64,000 bases of DNA from Chionomys nivalis (Eukaryota; Chordata; Mammalia; Rodentia; Cricetidae). The notes below the pieces were generated by a model. That model searched no databases. It was not told where the DNA came from and saw only the letters and a program-made list of their open reading frames with translations. The DNA is taken from the NCBI RefSeq assembly GCF_950005125.1, contig NC_080087.1, forward strand, positions 61,640,399 to 61,704,398, read 5' to 3'. Made by a program: the position numbers and the translations under genes. Below, in pieces: positions 1 through 11,360 of the stretch (position 1 is the first letter of the stretch; every line of letters begins with the position of its first letter).

Positions 1-1084
1 TCAAAATGAAAACATGGGTCCCTACGGAGATAATGAGTGGAAACCTCATCTAAAATTCTTGGCAAGCATTTTCACTCTCGTGGTAATTGAGACTGTCTAT
101 ATGAACTGAGGGTTTAATGTTATAATTTAACATTGACTTACTTGATACAGGGTAAACCTGGATTCCCTCTTAGGGTACCTAGTTTCATTAATAAAGGGAT
201 TTTAAACAGACTCAAATGGAAACTCAAAAATTTTGCTACTTTAAAAGAACACAACCCCAGGGGGCATCAAGCTGAAAGTCATCAATTGCATGAAGGAAGA
301 GAAGAGGACAAAAGGAAAGAGACTCTGCTGTCTAAGCTGTCATCTTGGTCAGACAAGCAGTCACATGGAGAAGAAGGGAACTTCAGAGGTAAAGTAAGAA
401 AGTCTACATTCTCAGAGAAAGCATAAAGAGAAAAAGTTTATGCTTTCTGAATAATTCAGAATAGCGGGCTGATGTACAAGGTACATGACTGGAGTGCTGC
501 AGCCCTGTAGCCCTAGTAAGCAACTGCACTGGGGGATGAGAGTTCGGGAATCAAAAGCTCAGTATCTTTGGGAATTAAAATGTGTAGTCTCTCATTATAG
601 CACTTGTTCTATCTCTTTAGCATGACTTATGGTGACCCCTTTTTCTCTTGGCCACATGAAGGACCCAGCCTAACTGTAATGATCGGTTCCCACCCACTTC
701 TGAGGTTCTTTCTCTCCAAAACAGAATGTATGGTATAAAATGCTATAGTAATAGTGAATAGAAAATTAAATCTGTGATATATTCTTATATGTAGCATTAT
801 ATTAGCAAACTAATATTATATAAAAATTATATATATAATGCTATTTATAATTAATCTAATAATATATAGTATTTTTTTCTAAATCAGAGTGATGGCTGGC
901 AGTATTGGAAAAGAAACTGATCCAGTTTCTTTGTCAATCATCTTGGAGATATTGCAATAAACTAAAATCAAGGTGAAAGTGAGACCTAGCTATCACACTG
1001 TTGGGTGAGTATCTATGTATGTATGTATGTATATGTATATATATATACATATATATATGTATATATATATATATATGAAAAATG
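1..1084. other. Single-copy AT-rich DNA, no gene seen
   Basis: No repeat family or coding exon is recognised. A 97-codon open frame at 133-426 (+) has no flanking splice signals or recognisable domain and looks like chance. The right end runs into a TATG/TA microsatellite. Confidence 0.5.
1011..1076. repeat. (TATG)n/(TA)n microsatellite
   Basis: A run of TATG units passes into alternating TA and TATG. Directly visible. Confidence 0.95.
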
Positions 1085-1625
1085 TTAGTCAACATTCCAA
1101 AAGACAGTTGCACATCTATGTTTATTGCTGAATTAATGACAGGTATTACAAAACAGAACTAGCCTAGATGTCAAGAATAAGTGAACAGATTTTTTTTAAA
1201 GTGCTATATATGCACACCACATTTTATTCAATCATAAAGAGAAATGACAATTTGACATTTACAGTAAATTGAACTGGAAAGCATTCTATTAAGCAAAATA
1301 TGTCAGACACACAGAAACAAAAACACCACAGCACATTTTCTGTCATCTACAGAATATAAATTTAAAATATATACCTATCATCAGCCTGCACTCTCTCTCT
1401 TTTTTTCCTTCTGTCCTGAAACTCGAAAAGATTATGAAGAGAAGAAAAATGTTTGACAAAAAAAGAGGTCATGGAATACTTTGTGAGATGGGAAAAGAAG
1501 GTATGGCTATTTGGGAAAAGGAAAGTCAACCGTCAGAGGAGGACAGAGGGCATGCCTGAGGACATGAGAAAGGCAGGGGGAAAAATAAAATAATGTGAAT
1601 GTATGTTAATGCCAAAATAAAGTTT
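1085..1625 (+). mobile_element. Old L1 3' fragment
   Basis: The sequence resembles the end of L1 ORF2 plus 3' UTR. It includes the segment equivalent to the terminal ORF2 region (around 1205-1330: 'ttgaactggaaagcattct', 'gcaaaatatgtcagacacac'). It carries many stops and is heavily diverged, so it is an ancient, dead copy. Confidence 0.6.
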
Positions 1626-1663
1626 ATTGCATTGTATTCTATAATATAAATTAATGAGAAAAG

Positions 1664-1731
1664 AAACACACATGCACACCCAAACACACACATGCACACC
1701 CAAACAAACACATGCACACACACACACACAC
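1664..1731. repeat. CA-rich repeat with a longer unit
   Basis: A CA-rich tract with a repeated ~20-bp unit built on 'catgcacacccaaacacaca', ending in pure (CA)n. It produces spurious open frames on the minus strand (1526-1729). Confidence 0.85.
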
Positions 1732-2089
1732 CATATTAGGAGTTTTCACTGAATGTAAAAGAGGAAAAGTAAACCCAAGACTTCACAAACCACAAACCCA
1801 GTAAAACTAAAATAGGGAAGAAGTTGGTGAAATACATTGACAAGAGTCACTGGATATAACAAAGAAACCAAACAGTTTTCCTGAATATGGGTAACTAAGA
1901 CTAAACCATATGCAAAGTTTGCAAGGATAAAAGACATCTTACAAATTAGGTTAATAGACTTTAGACCTTAAAAAGTATTAAAGGGACAAAGACATCCCAA
2001 GGGTAATGTAAAAATGTAACATGTTTGAAATTTGATATTTCAAATAAATATCAAAAAAAGAGAGTACCTCAACATATGAGGTAAAATCT
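1732..2089. other. Unassigned AT-rich sequence
   Basis: No exon or named repeat is recognised here. Confidence 0.4.
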
Positions 2090-2522
2090 GATTTCTACCC
2101 CTCTGAACTTGTGTTTTGTGTATGGTGATAGATATGGGTCTATTTTCATTCTTCTACATGTTGATATCCAGCTATGCCAGCACCATTTGTTAAATATGCT
2201 TTCTTTTTATTTTCATTTGATATTTTTTGCTTCTTTGTCAAAAACCGGGTGTTTGAAGTGTGTGGATTAATATCCACGTCCTCGATTCAGTTCCATTGGT
2301 CCTCCTATCTGTTTTTATGCCAATACCACGCTGTTTTCAGTACTGTAGCTCTGTAGTAGAGTTTGAAGTCAGGGATTGTGATGCCTCCCCATTAAAGCTA
2401 TATATATTTTTACAATCTGTCTGCATTCGTTTACGCTGTTACACTCCGGAAGTTCTCTTACTGTATAGGATTGTTTTGGCTATTCTGGGTCTTTTGCTTT
2501 TCCACATGAAGTAGAGTACTGT

Positions 2523-2653
2523 TGGGTGTGGGAGTCCCCTCTGTGTGCTGAGATTACCATTACCATAAATGAATAAAGAAATTGCCTTGGTCTTTTGATA
2601 AGACAGAACTTAGGTAGGTGGGGAAAACAGAACTGAATGCTGGGAAGAAGAAG

Positions 2654-2719
<66 letters not shown>

Positions 2720-2956
2720 ATGGAGCCACCCACCCGAGACAGACATGCGGATTTTTTTTTCTGGTAAGCCACAGGCATGTGGCGATACACAGATTAATAG
2801 AAATGGGTTAAATCAAGATGTGAGAGTTAGCCAATAAGAGGCTACAACAAATAGACCAAGCAGTGATTTAATTAATATAATTTCTGTGTGTTTATTTCAA
2901 GTGTAAGCTAGTCGGGCAGCTGGGACCTAACAGGCAGCCCTCTCCCTCTTCCAACA
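2523..2956 (+). mobile_element. Solo LTR (type A, class II ERV-like)
   Basis: It starts with TG and ends with CA, carries an AATAAA signal near 2572, and is flanked by actgtt (2517-2522) and actatt (2957-2962), a 6-bp duplication with one mismatch. It shares its body with the LTRs at 12596, 17894, 41626 and 51973. It resembles the rodent RMER17-type LTRs, but that name is from recognition only. It interrupts the older L1. A long (GA)n tract lies inside. Confidence 0.75.
2656..2717. repeat. (AG)n microsatellite within the LTR
   Basis: About 31 uninterrupted AG dinucleotides. It generates serine/leucine- and arginine/glutamate-repeat open frames on both strands that are not genes. Confidence 0.97.
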
Positions 2957-3034
2957 ACTATTCTTTTGAGATCTGTGAAAAATTTTGCTGGGATTTTGAT
3001 AGGCATAGCATTGAATGTATAGATTGCTTTTGGT

Positions 3035-3049
3035 AAGATTGCCATTTTT
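3035..3049. repeat. Target-site duplication, left copy
   Basis: aagattgccattttt here pairs with aagactgccattttt at 3726-3740 (14 of 15 identical). Together they bracket the younger L1 at 3050-3725. Confidence 0.85.
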
Positions 3050-3420
3050 TTTTATTGAAAAAAAATTTTCCACCTCCTCCCTGCCTCCCATTTCCCTCCC
3101 CCTCCTCCCGCCCCTCTCCCCCTCCCCCCACTCCTCTTCTCCTCCCTCTACAGTCCGAAGAGCAGTCAGGGTTCCCTGCCCTGTGGAAAGTCCAAGGTCC
3201 TCCCCCCTCCATCCAGGTCTAGGAAGGTGAACATCCAAACTGTCTAGGCTCCCACAAAGCCAGAACATGAAGTAGGATCAAAACCCTGTGCCATTTTCCT
3301 TGGCCTCTCACCAGCTCTCATTGTCTGCCATGTTCAGAGAGTCCGGTTTTATCCCATGCTTTTTCAGTCACAGTCCAGCTGGCCTTGGTGAGCTCCCAAT
3401 AGATCAGACCCACTGTCTCA
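3050..3420 (-). mobile_element. Younger L1 3' UTR end (forward part of a 5'-inverted L1)
   Basis: A poly-T start followed by the reverse complement of the G-rich L1 3' UTR seen intact at 57050-57633. It is the 3' part of an L1 inserted on the minus strand. The rest of that insertion, 3421-3725, is in the opposite orientation. Confidence 0.85.
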
Positions 3421-3725
3421 ATGAAGAGACTTGAACCTGGAGTGGCTACCAGGTGCCCAGGGCAATGTCCCCAGTTAGTTCCTTGGGCAGCTGAGGATAG
3501 GGAACCTGAAATGACCCTATCCTATAGCCATACTGATGAATATCTTGCATATCACCATAGAACCTTCATCTAGCGATGGATGGAGATAGAGACAGAGACC
3601 CACACTGGAGCACCGGACTGAGCTCCCAAGGTCCTAACGAGGAGCAGAAGGAGGGAGAACATGAGCAAGGAAGTCAGGACCACGAGGGGTGCGCCCACCC
3701 ATTGAGACAGTGGGTCTGATCTATT
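3421..3725 (+). mobile_element. Inverted 5' part of the younger L1
   Basis: L1 3' UTR sequence lying upstream of the part at 3050-3420, but in the opposite orientation. This is a twin-priming structure. A 23-bp segment is present at both 3398-3420 and 3703-3725 as an exact inverted duplicate. Confidence 0.85.
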
Positions 3726-3875
3726 AAGACTGCCATTTTTACTATGCTATTTCTACCTACCCAAGAGCATGGAAGATCTTTCTAGTTTCTGGTGTTTTGT
3801 CAATTTCTTTCTTCAAATATTTAAAGTTCTTGTCATACAAGTCTTCCACTTGTTTGGTTAGAATTACCCCAAAAT

Positions 3876-4385
3876 ATATATCTAAAGGATGCTCAATTGT
3901 GACGCAAGGACATGGGCTCAACTATGTTCATAGCAGCATTGTTTGTCATAGCCATGCCCCTCGACTGAAGAATGAATTAGGAAAATGTTGTACATTTACA
4001 CAATGGAGTACTACACAGCAGAAAAGAATAATCCCATCTTGAATTTTGCAGGCAAATAGATGGAGCTAGAAAACATCATTTTGAGTGAGGTAACCCAGAC
4101 TCAGAAAGACAATTATCACATGTACTCACTCAGAGGTGGTTTTTAAAAATAAAGCCAAGAAACTAGTCCACAAATCATAATCCCAATGAACCTAGACAAC
4201 AATGAGGACCCTAAGAGAGACATACGTAGATCTAATCTACATGGGAAGTACAAAAAGACAAGATCTCCTGAGTAAATTGGGAGCATGGGGAATTTGGGAG
4301 AGGGTTGACAGGGAGGAGAAAGTAAGGGAGGGGATCCGAGAAAAATGTAGAACTCAATAAAAATCAATAAAAAAAGAAAAAATAT
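3876..4385 (+). mobile_element. Forward 3' end of the older Lx-type L1
   Basis: It begins in terminal ORF2 sequence, runs through the 3' UTR and ends in an A-rich tail after 'agaactcaataaaaatcaa'. It pairs with the inverted part at 2090-3875. The coding part is broken by stops. Confidence 0.8.
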
Positions 4386-4583
4386 ATTTAAATTCAATTT
4401 AAATCTTAACAGAATTTCTGTTTGTTACATTTAGCTTCATATTTATTGTCTGGTATTTGGAAAACATAAAAGAAGTGTGTTGAGTAAATAATTGAAAAGC
4501 ACACTGTGACTTTATCAATCTCCACGTGATCCCTGAAAAATTCAAATAGTAGACTCAAAACACTGTGTCTGTTGTGGGAGAAT

Positions 4584-4598
4584 AGAAAAGTACAGTTA
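4584..4598. repeat. 15-bp target-site duplication, left copy
   Basis: agaaaagtacagtta is repeated exactly at 6447-6461 and brackets the L1 at 4599-6446. Confidence 0.95.
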
Positions 4599-5871
4599 TA
4601 TATTCATCAGTATGGCTATAGGATAGGGTCATTTCAGGTTCCCTCTCCTCAGTTGCTCAAGGTACTAACTGGGGACATCTCCCTGGACACCTGTGAGCCC
4701 CTCTAGAGTCAAGTCTCTTGACAACCCTAAGATGGCTCCCTTAATTAGGATATATATATTTCTCTGCTCCCGTATCCACCCTTCCTATATCCCAACCATC
4801 CCATTCCCCCAAGCTCCCCCCATCCTCCCCTTCTCATGTTTCTCACCCCATTTCCCCTTAGCCCCATGCCACCTCACCCACAAGTTCCCAGTTTTTGCCC
4901 GGCAATCTTGTCTACTTCCGCTATCCAGGCTGATGACTATACGTTTTTCTTTGGATTCACCTTCTTATTTAGATTCTCTAGGATCACAAATTATATGCTC
5001 AATGTCCTTTATTTACGGCTAGAAACCAATTATGAGTGAGTACATCCCATGTTCCTCTTTTTGGGTCTGGGATACCTCACTCAGGATAGTGTTTTCTATT
5101 TCCATCCATTTGCATGTAAAATTCACGATGTCATTGTTTTTTACCGCTGAGTAGAACTCTAATAAGTATATATTCCTCACTTTCTTCATCCATTCTTCCT
5201 TTGAAGGGCATCTAGCTTGTTTCCAGGGTCTGGCTATTACATGTGGCTATGAACATAGTTGAACAAATACTTTTGTAGTATGATAGGGCATCTCTTGGGT
5301 ATATTCCCAAGAGTGGTATTACTGGATCTTGGGGTAGGTTGATCCCAAATTTCCTGAGAAATCGCCACACTGATTTCCAAAGTGGTTGCACAAGTTTGCA
5401 TTCCCACCAGCAATGGATGAGTGTGCCCGTTCCTCCACAACCTCTCCAGCAAAGGCTATCATTGGTGTTTTTGATTTTAGCCATTCTGACAGGTATAAGA
5501 TGGTATCTCAAAGTTGTTTTAAATTGCATTTCCCTGATTGCTAAGGAGGTTGAGCATGACCTTAAGTGTTTTTTGTCCATTTGAATTTCTTCTGTTGAGA
5601 ATTCTCTGTTCATTTCAGTGTCCCATTTTTTAATTGGGTTAATTAGCATTTTAAAGTCTAGTTTCTTGAGTTCTTTATATATTTTGGAGATCAGACCTTT
5701 GTCTGTTGCAGGGTTGGTGAAGATCTTCTCCCAGTCAGTGGGTTGCCTTTTTGTCTTAGTGACAGTGTCCTTTGCTTTACAGAAGCTTCTCAGTTTCAGG
5801 AGGTCTCATTTATTCAATGTTGTTCTTAATGTCTGTGCTGCTGGAGATATACGTAGGAAGTGATCTCCTGT
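4599..5871 (-). mobile_element. Inverted 5' part of a young L1 (ORF2 end plus 3' UTR start)
   Basis: Reverse-complement L1 sequence: the 3' UTR start at 4599-5018 and the ORF2 end at 5019-5870. It joins a forward 3' UTR piece at about 5872. Compared with the uninverted copy at 56211-57633, roughly 12 bp of 3' UTR is missing at the junction. The element is 1848 bp long in all. Confidence 0.9.
5019..5870 (-). pseudogene. L1 ORF2 C-terminal remnant
   Basis: This is the C-terminal part of the L1 ORF2 protein, downstream of endonuclease and reverse transcriptase, containing the cysteine-rich end region. The frame is open for 145 codons at 5212-5649. It includes C-W-R-G-C-G-G-T and C-W-W-E-C, a motif-rich stretch shared with the copy at 56213-56649. 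It then breaks by frameshift near 5215-5235 before the normal stop at 5019-5021. It has no start, no catalytic domains and no promoter, so it is non-functional. Confidence 0.85.
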
Positions 5872-6446
5872 ACTTAGAACCTTCATCTGGCGATGGATCG
5901 AGATAGAGACAAAGACCCAATTTGGAGCAACGGACTGAACTCTTAAGGTCCAAATGAGGAGCAGAAGGAGGGAGAACATGAGCAAGGAAGTCAGGACCAC
6001 GAGGGGTGGACCCACACACTGTGACAGTGGAGCTGATCTATTGGGAGCTCACCAAGGCCAGCTGGACTGGGACTGAATAAGCATGGGATGAAACTGGACT
6101 CTCTGAACATGGCGGACAATGAAGCCTGATGAGAAGCCAAGGACAATGGCACTAGGTTTCGATCCTAATACATGAACTGGCTTTGTGGGAGCCTAGCCTG
6201 TTTGGATGCTCACCTTCCTGGACCTAGATAGAAGTGGGAAGACCTTGGACTTCTCGCAGGGCAGGGAATTTGGACTGCCCTTCAGTACCTAGAGGGAGGG
6301 GGAATGGAGTGGGGGGAGGGGGATGGGAGTGGGGGGAGGGGGTGATGTGTGGGAGGAAGGGGAGGGAAATGGGAAACGGGGAGGAGGCCGAAATTTTAAT
6401 TAAAAAAGAATAAAATAAAGAAAAAAAAGAAAAAATAATAAAAAAA
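5872..6446 (+). mobile_element. Forward 3' UTR and A-rich tail of the young L1
   Basis: 3' UTR with G-rich stretches (6290-6380), ending in an A-rich tail interrupted by G and T. It is followed at 6447-6461 by the right copy of the 15-bp target duplication. Confidence 0.9.
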
Positions 6447-6570
6447 AGAAAAGTACAGTTAGGAGTAGGAATAAGAATAAATCACAATGATATGTGTGCA
6501 TGAGCTATCACAGTTATACCTGTGAGCATGAAATATCACAGTGAGGCCTATAGTGCCAACCAAAACTTTC

Positions 6571-6574
<4 letters not shown>

Positions 6575-6622
<48 letters not shown>
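6575..6622. repeat. (TC)n microsatellite
   Basis: Pure TC run adjoining the tail side of a minus-strand B1; it probably grew from the SINE tail. Confidence 0.95.
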
Positions 6623-6627
<5 letters not shown>

Positions 6628-6769
6628 TTCAAGACAGAGTTTCTCTGCATAGCTTTGGAGCCTGTCCATGAACTTGCTCTGTAGACCAGACTGACTTCAA
6701 ACTCAAGGGATTTGCCTGTCTCTGCCTCCAAATGTAGGGATTAATGGCATGCATCACCACTGCCTGGCC
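6623..6769 (-). mobile_element. B1 SINE
   Basis: The reverse complement reads as a 7SL-derived B1, from the 'ggccaggcagtggtgatgc' head to the 'aaactctgtcttgaaaaag' tail. Moderately diverged. Confidence 0.85.
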
Positions 6770-9711
6770 GAATTTAATTTTTAAAATGGAAAAGATAATG
6801 TGTTTGTAAGCAAATAATGGTTCCCAAAATTGAAATATGATCTAAATATCACAACTCTCATAGGTATAAAACAAAGGCAATGCTCCGGATGTAAGAGAGA
6901 GGTTCTTATTGAGAACCAATTGAACTGAACATAAATTGTGACATTTATTCACTGTTTATAAAATTAAAACCTAATTCATAAAAATTTGTTCAATTACAAG
7001 AAAAGAAATCACATCATAGCATATATGGCATTGCTCTATGGCACATAACAAAGACATTTGAAATTTTTGAGTTATTCAGATAGATATAGAAGTAGATCAG
7101 TGGGAAAAGTATACAAAATTATATTGCTAATTGTGGAAGATTATTTGTAATCATTTTATTTTACATTATCTTCAAGATTATAGTTTTAAATAAAAGTTGT
7201 ATAGCTTTGTCAGTTCCTTTAATCATAAAGAGACTAAATGCTAAAACATAAAAAGATCTAATGGCAAAATATATAAAAATTATACTATAGTGAAAAGTCT
7301 CAGATTGTATGATGGGCTCCTCTATTAAACTGTCAATAATTCTAAAATATAAAACAAGGATAAAAACAAGGTTGGGCAAGTTTTGCACAGCTTGTAGCAA
7401 CCTATTGAAATATGCAATATAAATATAATCTCAAAAATGAAAAAACAAAAAGTACAGTGTTTTGTAATTGCTTTCTTTTCAATGATTGTAACCCCAAACC
7501 AATATGTAATCACAATGGAACACTCTGGATTTTAATGTTTGTAATTAGTAGTTATGATTAAGTAATAACCTAAATTGTACAACTTTACTGCAGAAATCTT
7601 GGCTGAATCAGCCTCCACAGCATGATGCTCTTAGAGATGTTGGCAATAAGGAGTGAAAAGCACCTGGGGGCTGACTATTGACCGTCTCAGTTGTTCATTT
7701 TCTGCAGGAAGACAGCACAAGGTTTCTGCTCTTTAAATTGCATTATTTAAGGATTATTTCCAATTCCCATTCTTTTCTTTCTGTGTTAATGAAGTGCAAT
7801 GTGTAAACAACCAAAAATGTAAAAAGCAAAAAGTAGCAAAGAAGTGATTAGAAAAATAATCAAAAACAATGTGAATAAATAAAAGCAGTTATTTCAAAAT
7901 AAAATAGATTTTATTTTTATTTTTTAATAAAAATATGATAATCAATGATAAGCACATGCTTAAGACTGAGCTATATACACTCTAGCTTCATATTTTAAGG
8001 CATTTTGTCTATATTATTCTCATCAACTGACGTATTCATAGACATTTGTGCTGTTTTTATAGATTGACCATCATGAATAATGCTGTAATGATCAAGAAGA
8101 ATCTGCAGGACACAGTGAAGCAAGCCAACCACAGAAAGGAAAAGGCTGTTTGATTTGATTTTTATGACATAATTATGGTAGTCAAACCCACAAAAGCAGA
8201 GAATACAGTTGTGGTTATCAGTCACAGAGAGGTGATAAAATGGAGAACTGTTCCGTGGTTATTCTTTTGTTAATGAATATGTTGTAGAAAGCTACTGTAT
8301 AATTTATTTGTTACAAAGGGTCACTGTATAATTCATGGTTCAAACAACAAATATTCATGTGTCTTTACTTCATTTATTTGCAATCAGAGTGCAAGCTAGT
8401 GTATTCTAGTGACCGCCCTCTTGGATTGCTGAATTCTTGTGATACATTCATGATAGAAAGAACTAGAAATCTCTCTGAACTTTCTAAAATCAAGTCATTA
8501 CTTAAAACCTAATTAGTTTCTAAAGACACTAAACCCTAAGTGTGGTGGTAATGGTGGGGTGAGGACTTTAAATACATTACATTTCTGTAAGCAACAATAT
8601 AGAATTGTGAACATCAAAATTTGTTTTAACTTTTATTCTACTTTAAAACACAAAAGCAAATTGCATTAACTTAAAAGAAACTTGTAGATGTTTAAACATA
8701 TTTATACTGATGGTGGTGGTAGCATTACTGGTTTTATATAGTTCAAACTCATCAAACTGTGCAGAAATTCATGTATCTGTTTATTCATCAGTTATACCTC
8801 CACAGAGCTGAGTAAATTGCCACATACTATAATCTGGAAGTAGAAGCCAAAGACTAAAGTGTTCAAGAGTTTATATGGTATGTTCTAGGTTATTCTGGCC
8901 TACATGAGACCATGCTTCAGAAAAGCAAAATAAAAAAAAATAAAATTTATACCCCAATAACACTATTAAGCAATAAAATTAAATGTAACACAGTTTTTGT
9001 ATTCACCAATTTCTGCAAGGTAACTTTACAGATTTATACCTACGCCTAAAGACAATGGTTAATCTGCTGCTTACCTTTACACACCCAATTGTACTGCCAT
9101 ATCAGAGTTCATCCAAACATGAACCCATGTTGTACCTTGATACTTAACTTCAAAGCTGCTATTTCATGCCAAAATTGCATTTGAAGGGAATCAACACATT
9201 ATTGTACAACATTCACTGGTTCAATGGGATTCCTTTGTGTTAATTATCATAAAGCATTTTAATAAAATTTGTGTTCTCAGCAGTTCTTCTATAATGTATA
9301 ATAATACACATTTATGCTATTATTTAAGTTTAATATTTATTTAAGATTCTCTTGGGAAATATTCTGGTAATTTTTTACATTTTTTGAAAATAGATATTTA
9401 TATATTTTGATAGCAGTATACTAATGCTTGGGCATCTTTGTATTACTTGCAGTTGTGCACTGGCTTTAGATTTTTCTGTTTTGAAATAAGACAACCTTCC
9501 CAAAAAATCGGTTATTATACAAATAAAATATTCTTGTCTTTATTACTTCTTTATTTCATTCAGGATTTGTTTAAATAGATCAAATCACATAATTATGACT
9601 TTTTATCATTTCTAGATATTCTAATTTGTTTTTTGGCTATATTTTAAGAGCATCGTCTCTATTTTTCTGTTACTGTAATACATTAATATTTTAAGGAATA
9701 TATTATTGTGA
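6770..9711. other. Single-copy AT-rich DNA, no gene seen
   Basis: No exon with convincing splice sites is seen. Short stretches near 8015-8090 faintly resemble L1 ORF2 on the minus strand, and 8842-8945 a decayed B1/B4-type SINE ending in an A-rich tail. Open frames here are short and domain-free. Confidence 0.45.
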
Positions 9712-10110
9712 GAGACATTCTCTTTGGAGCCTTGGCACAGGTGTACCTATCCCAAATAGGGAATTCAGGAGAGACCAAAGTAACAACTCACCAAAGTCCA
9801 AGTTGATGAACCAAGGAGCCTTCACTGGGTTACTAATGGGAGTATGGAGGAGGGTTTACTGAAAGGGTGTAGTGGTGACTCCAAAGCAGCTACATCGCTG
9901 AAGAGACCATTCTAATAAAAGTGACAGCTCACAGAATCTGTAACCTGGAGCTTGCAGAGCTTGACAGGCAGCTAGAGAGGTCAGAAAACCTCTTCTCACA
10001 GCTCCGCAGGGTAGGCTTTCACTGCCCACAGCGCTTTACTCCTTCTATAAAGCTGGGAGTACACCTCAGTAAGTTTTCAAGTTTTCCCTTTCCCAGATTC
10101 AGTTTCATTT
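9712..10110 (+). repeat. Rodent LTR-like interspersed repeat, unclassified
   Basis: The block 'tcaccaaagtccaagttgat ... ggagcttgcagagcttgaca' is recognised as a rodent interspersed repeat of probable LTR origin. The segment at 48925-49340 appears to be another part of the same family. The 63-codon frame inside it is not a gene. Confidence 0.35.
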
Positions 10111-10300
10111 GATCCCCCAAAATATTACGTTTTCTTTTCCCACCAGCTTTGCTTTTTTACTTATAGTTTAAAGGCAAGTCCATGTGCCATAACTTACTAC
10201 TCTTGTAATGGGAAGGAACATCTTGAAAAATGATTTGAACAGTTAGGCTGTTCATTCTTCTGGGAAAAAGAGCTAGGACTGAATCGTGAGAAATCAAGGT

Positions 10301-10351
10301 AAACACACACAGCATGCACACACACACTCACAAAAATACACACACACACAT
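10301..10351. repeat. CA-rich microsatellite
   Basis: Imperfect (CA)n with GC and TA interruptions. Confidence 0.9.
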
Positions 10352-10377
10352 AGAAGCTGGGAAGCCTTTAGTGACAA

Positions 10378-10770
10378 TATTTTGTCAGATTGACAACAGG
10401 TAGGGTTATCTAGGAAAAGAAAACTTCATCTGAAAAAAAATGTCTTCCTCAGATTTGCTTGTACACATGTCTATGTGACATTTTCTTGATTAATAATTGA
10501 TGTTAGAGAAATCACTGTCAGTTGTGCAGGTGAATTTGAACTGTATAAAAAATCAGACAGAGCGAGCTATGAGGGGAGACCAGAAAGCAGCATTTCTCCA
10601 TGGTCTCCACTTCCTGCCTCTAAATTCTTCCTGACTTATTGCCCTGACTGTCCTCAGTGATGGAATGTGATCTTGGAGTTTCAAGATAAAACAGACCCTT
10701 ACTTTCCAAAGTTGATTTTATTTATGATGTTTATCACAGTAATAGCATATAACTAGGACAACATTCTGTT
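10378..10770 (+). repeat. Rodent interspersed repeat R2, copy 1
   Basis: It shares its layout with 21105-21478: a start near 'cagattgacaacaggtaggg', a middle with 'tgatggaatgtgatcttgga', and an end with 'tgtttatcacagtaatagca'. It is a common, non-coding medium-reiteration rodent repeat. I am not sure of its library name. Confidence 0.6.
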
Positions 10771-10774
10771 TGTT

Positions 10775-11291
10775 AGAATTAAGAAAACTAGTATTATTAA
10801 AATATCTGTCACTAAAGTGATCAATTAATTCTCTCTAAAAATACTGATGATATTCATCATTTAAGTAGCAAAGTACAACAGGCCTGGCCTAAATCTATCT
10901 TGAACCCAAAGAATAAAGCTGATCAGGTATAATGGCTTGTGCCTGTGAGCCCATCTGAAATTCTACCAAAGAGGAGACTGAGTTATGTGTTTTCTATGAG
11001 TATCAGGCCACTTTGGGCTATGCAGTGACTTAAAACACTAGCATAGGAAGACTGTATCTTGAAATAAAACAATATAAACAAATGCTGGGGAATTACACTG
11101 TTTGACTTAAAAAAATATTAACTTCATGGTATTGCAATAAAAACAGACATACAGACCAATATCACAAAACAGAGAACCCAGGATTAAAACCAAGCATTTA
11201 CGGATGATTGTAGACAGAGGGCGCTTGCTCATTTCCCAGCTGGAGTCTTTCTCCTTGGGCAACTAACTATATGGTGTCTCTCAGTCTCTGC

Positions 11292-11360
<69 letters not shown>

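Larger units (their letters stand above)
2090..3875 (-). mobile_element. Inverted 5' part of an Lx-type L1 (ORF2 region), interrupted twice
   Basis: Minus-strand L1 ORF2 sequence lies in three collinear pieces, 2090-2522, 2957-3049 and 3726-3875. They are separated by an LTR and by a younger L1. The forward 3' end of the same element follows directly at about 3876-4385 on the plus strand. Inverted 5' segment followed by forward 3' segment and A-rich tail is the classic outcome of twin priming. There are stops in all frames, so there is no coding function. Confidence 0.8.

Noticed and set aside
133..426. 97-codon open frame on the plus strand
   Set aside because: No domain, no splice context, lysine/serine-rich composition of AT-rich DNA; looks like chance.
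2480..2837. Serine/leucine-repeat and arginine/glutamate-repeat open frames
   Set aside because: They are translations of the (AG)n microsatellite inside an LTR.
2927..3268. 113-codon minus-strand frame
   Set aside because: It reads through the LTR end and the G-rich L1 3' UTR; not a gene.
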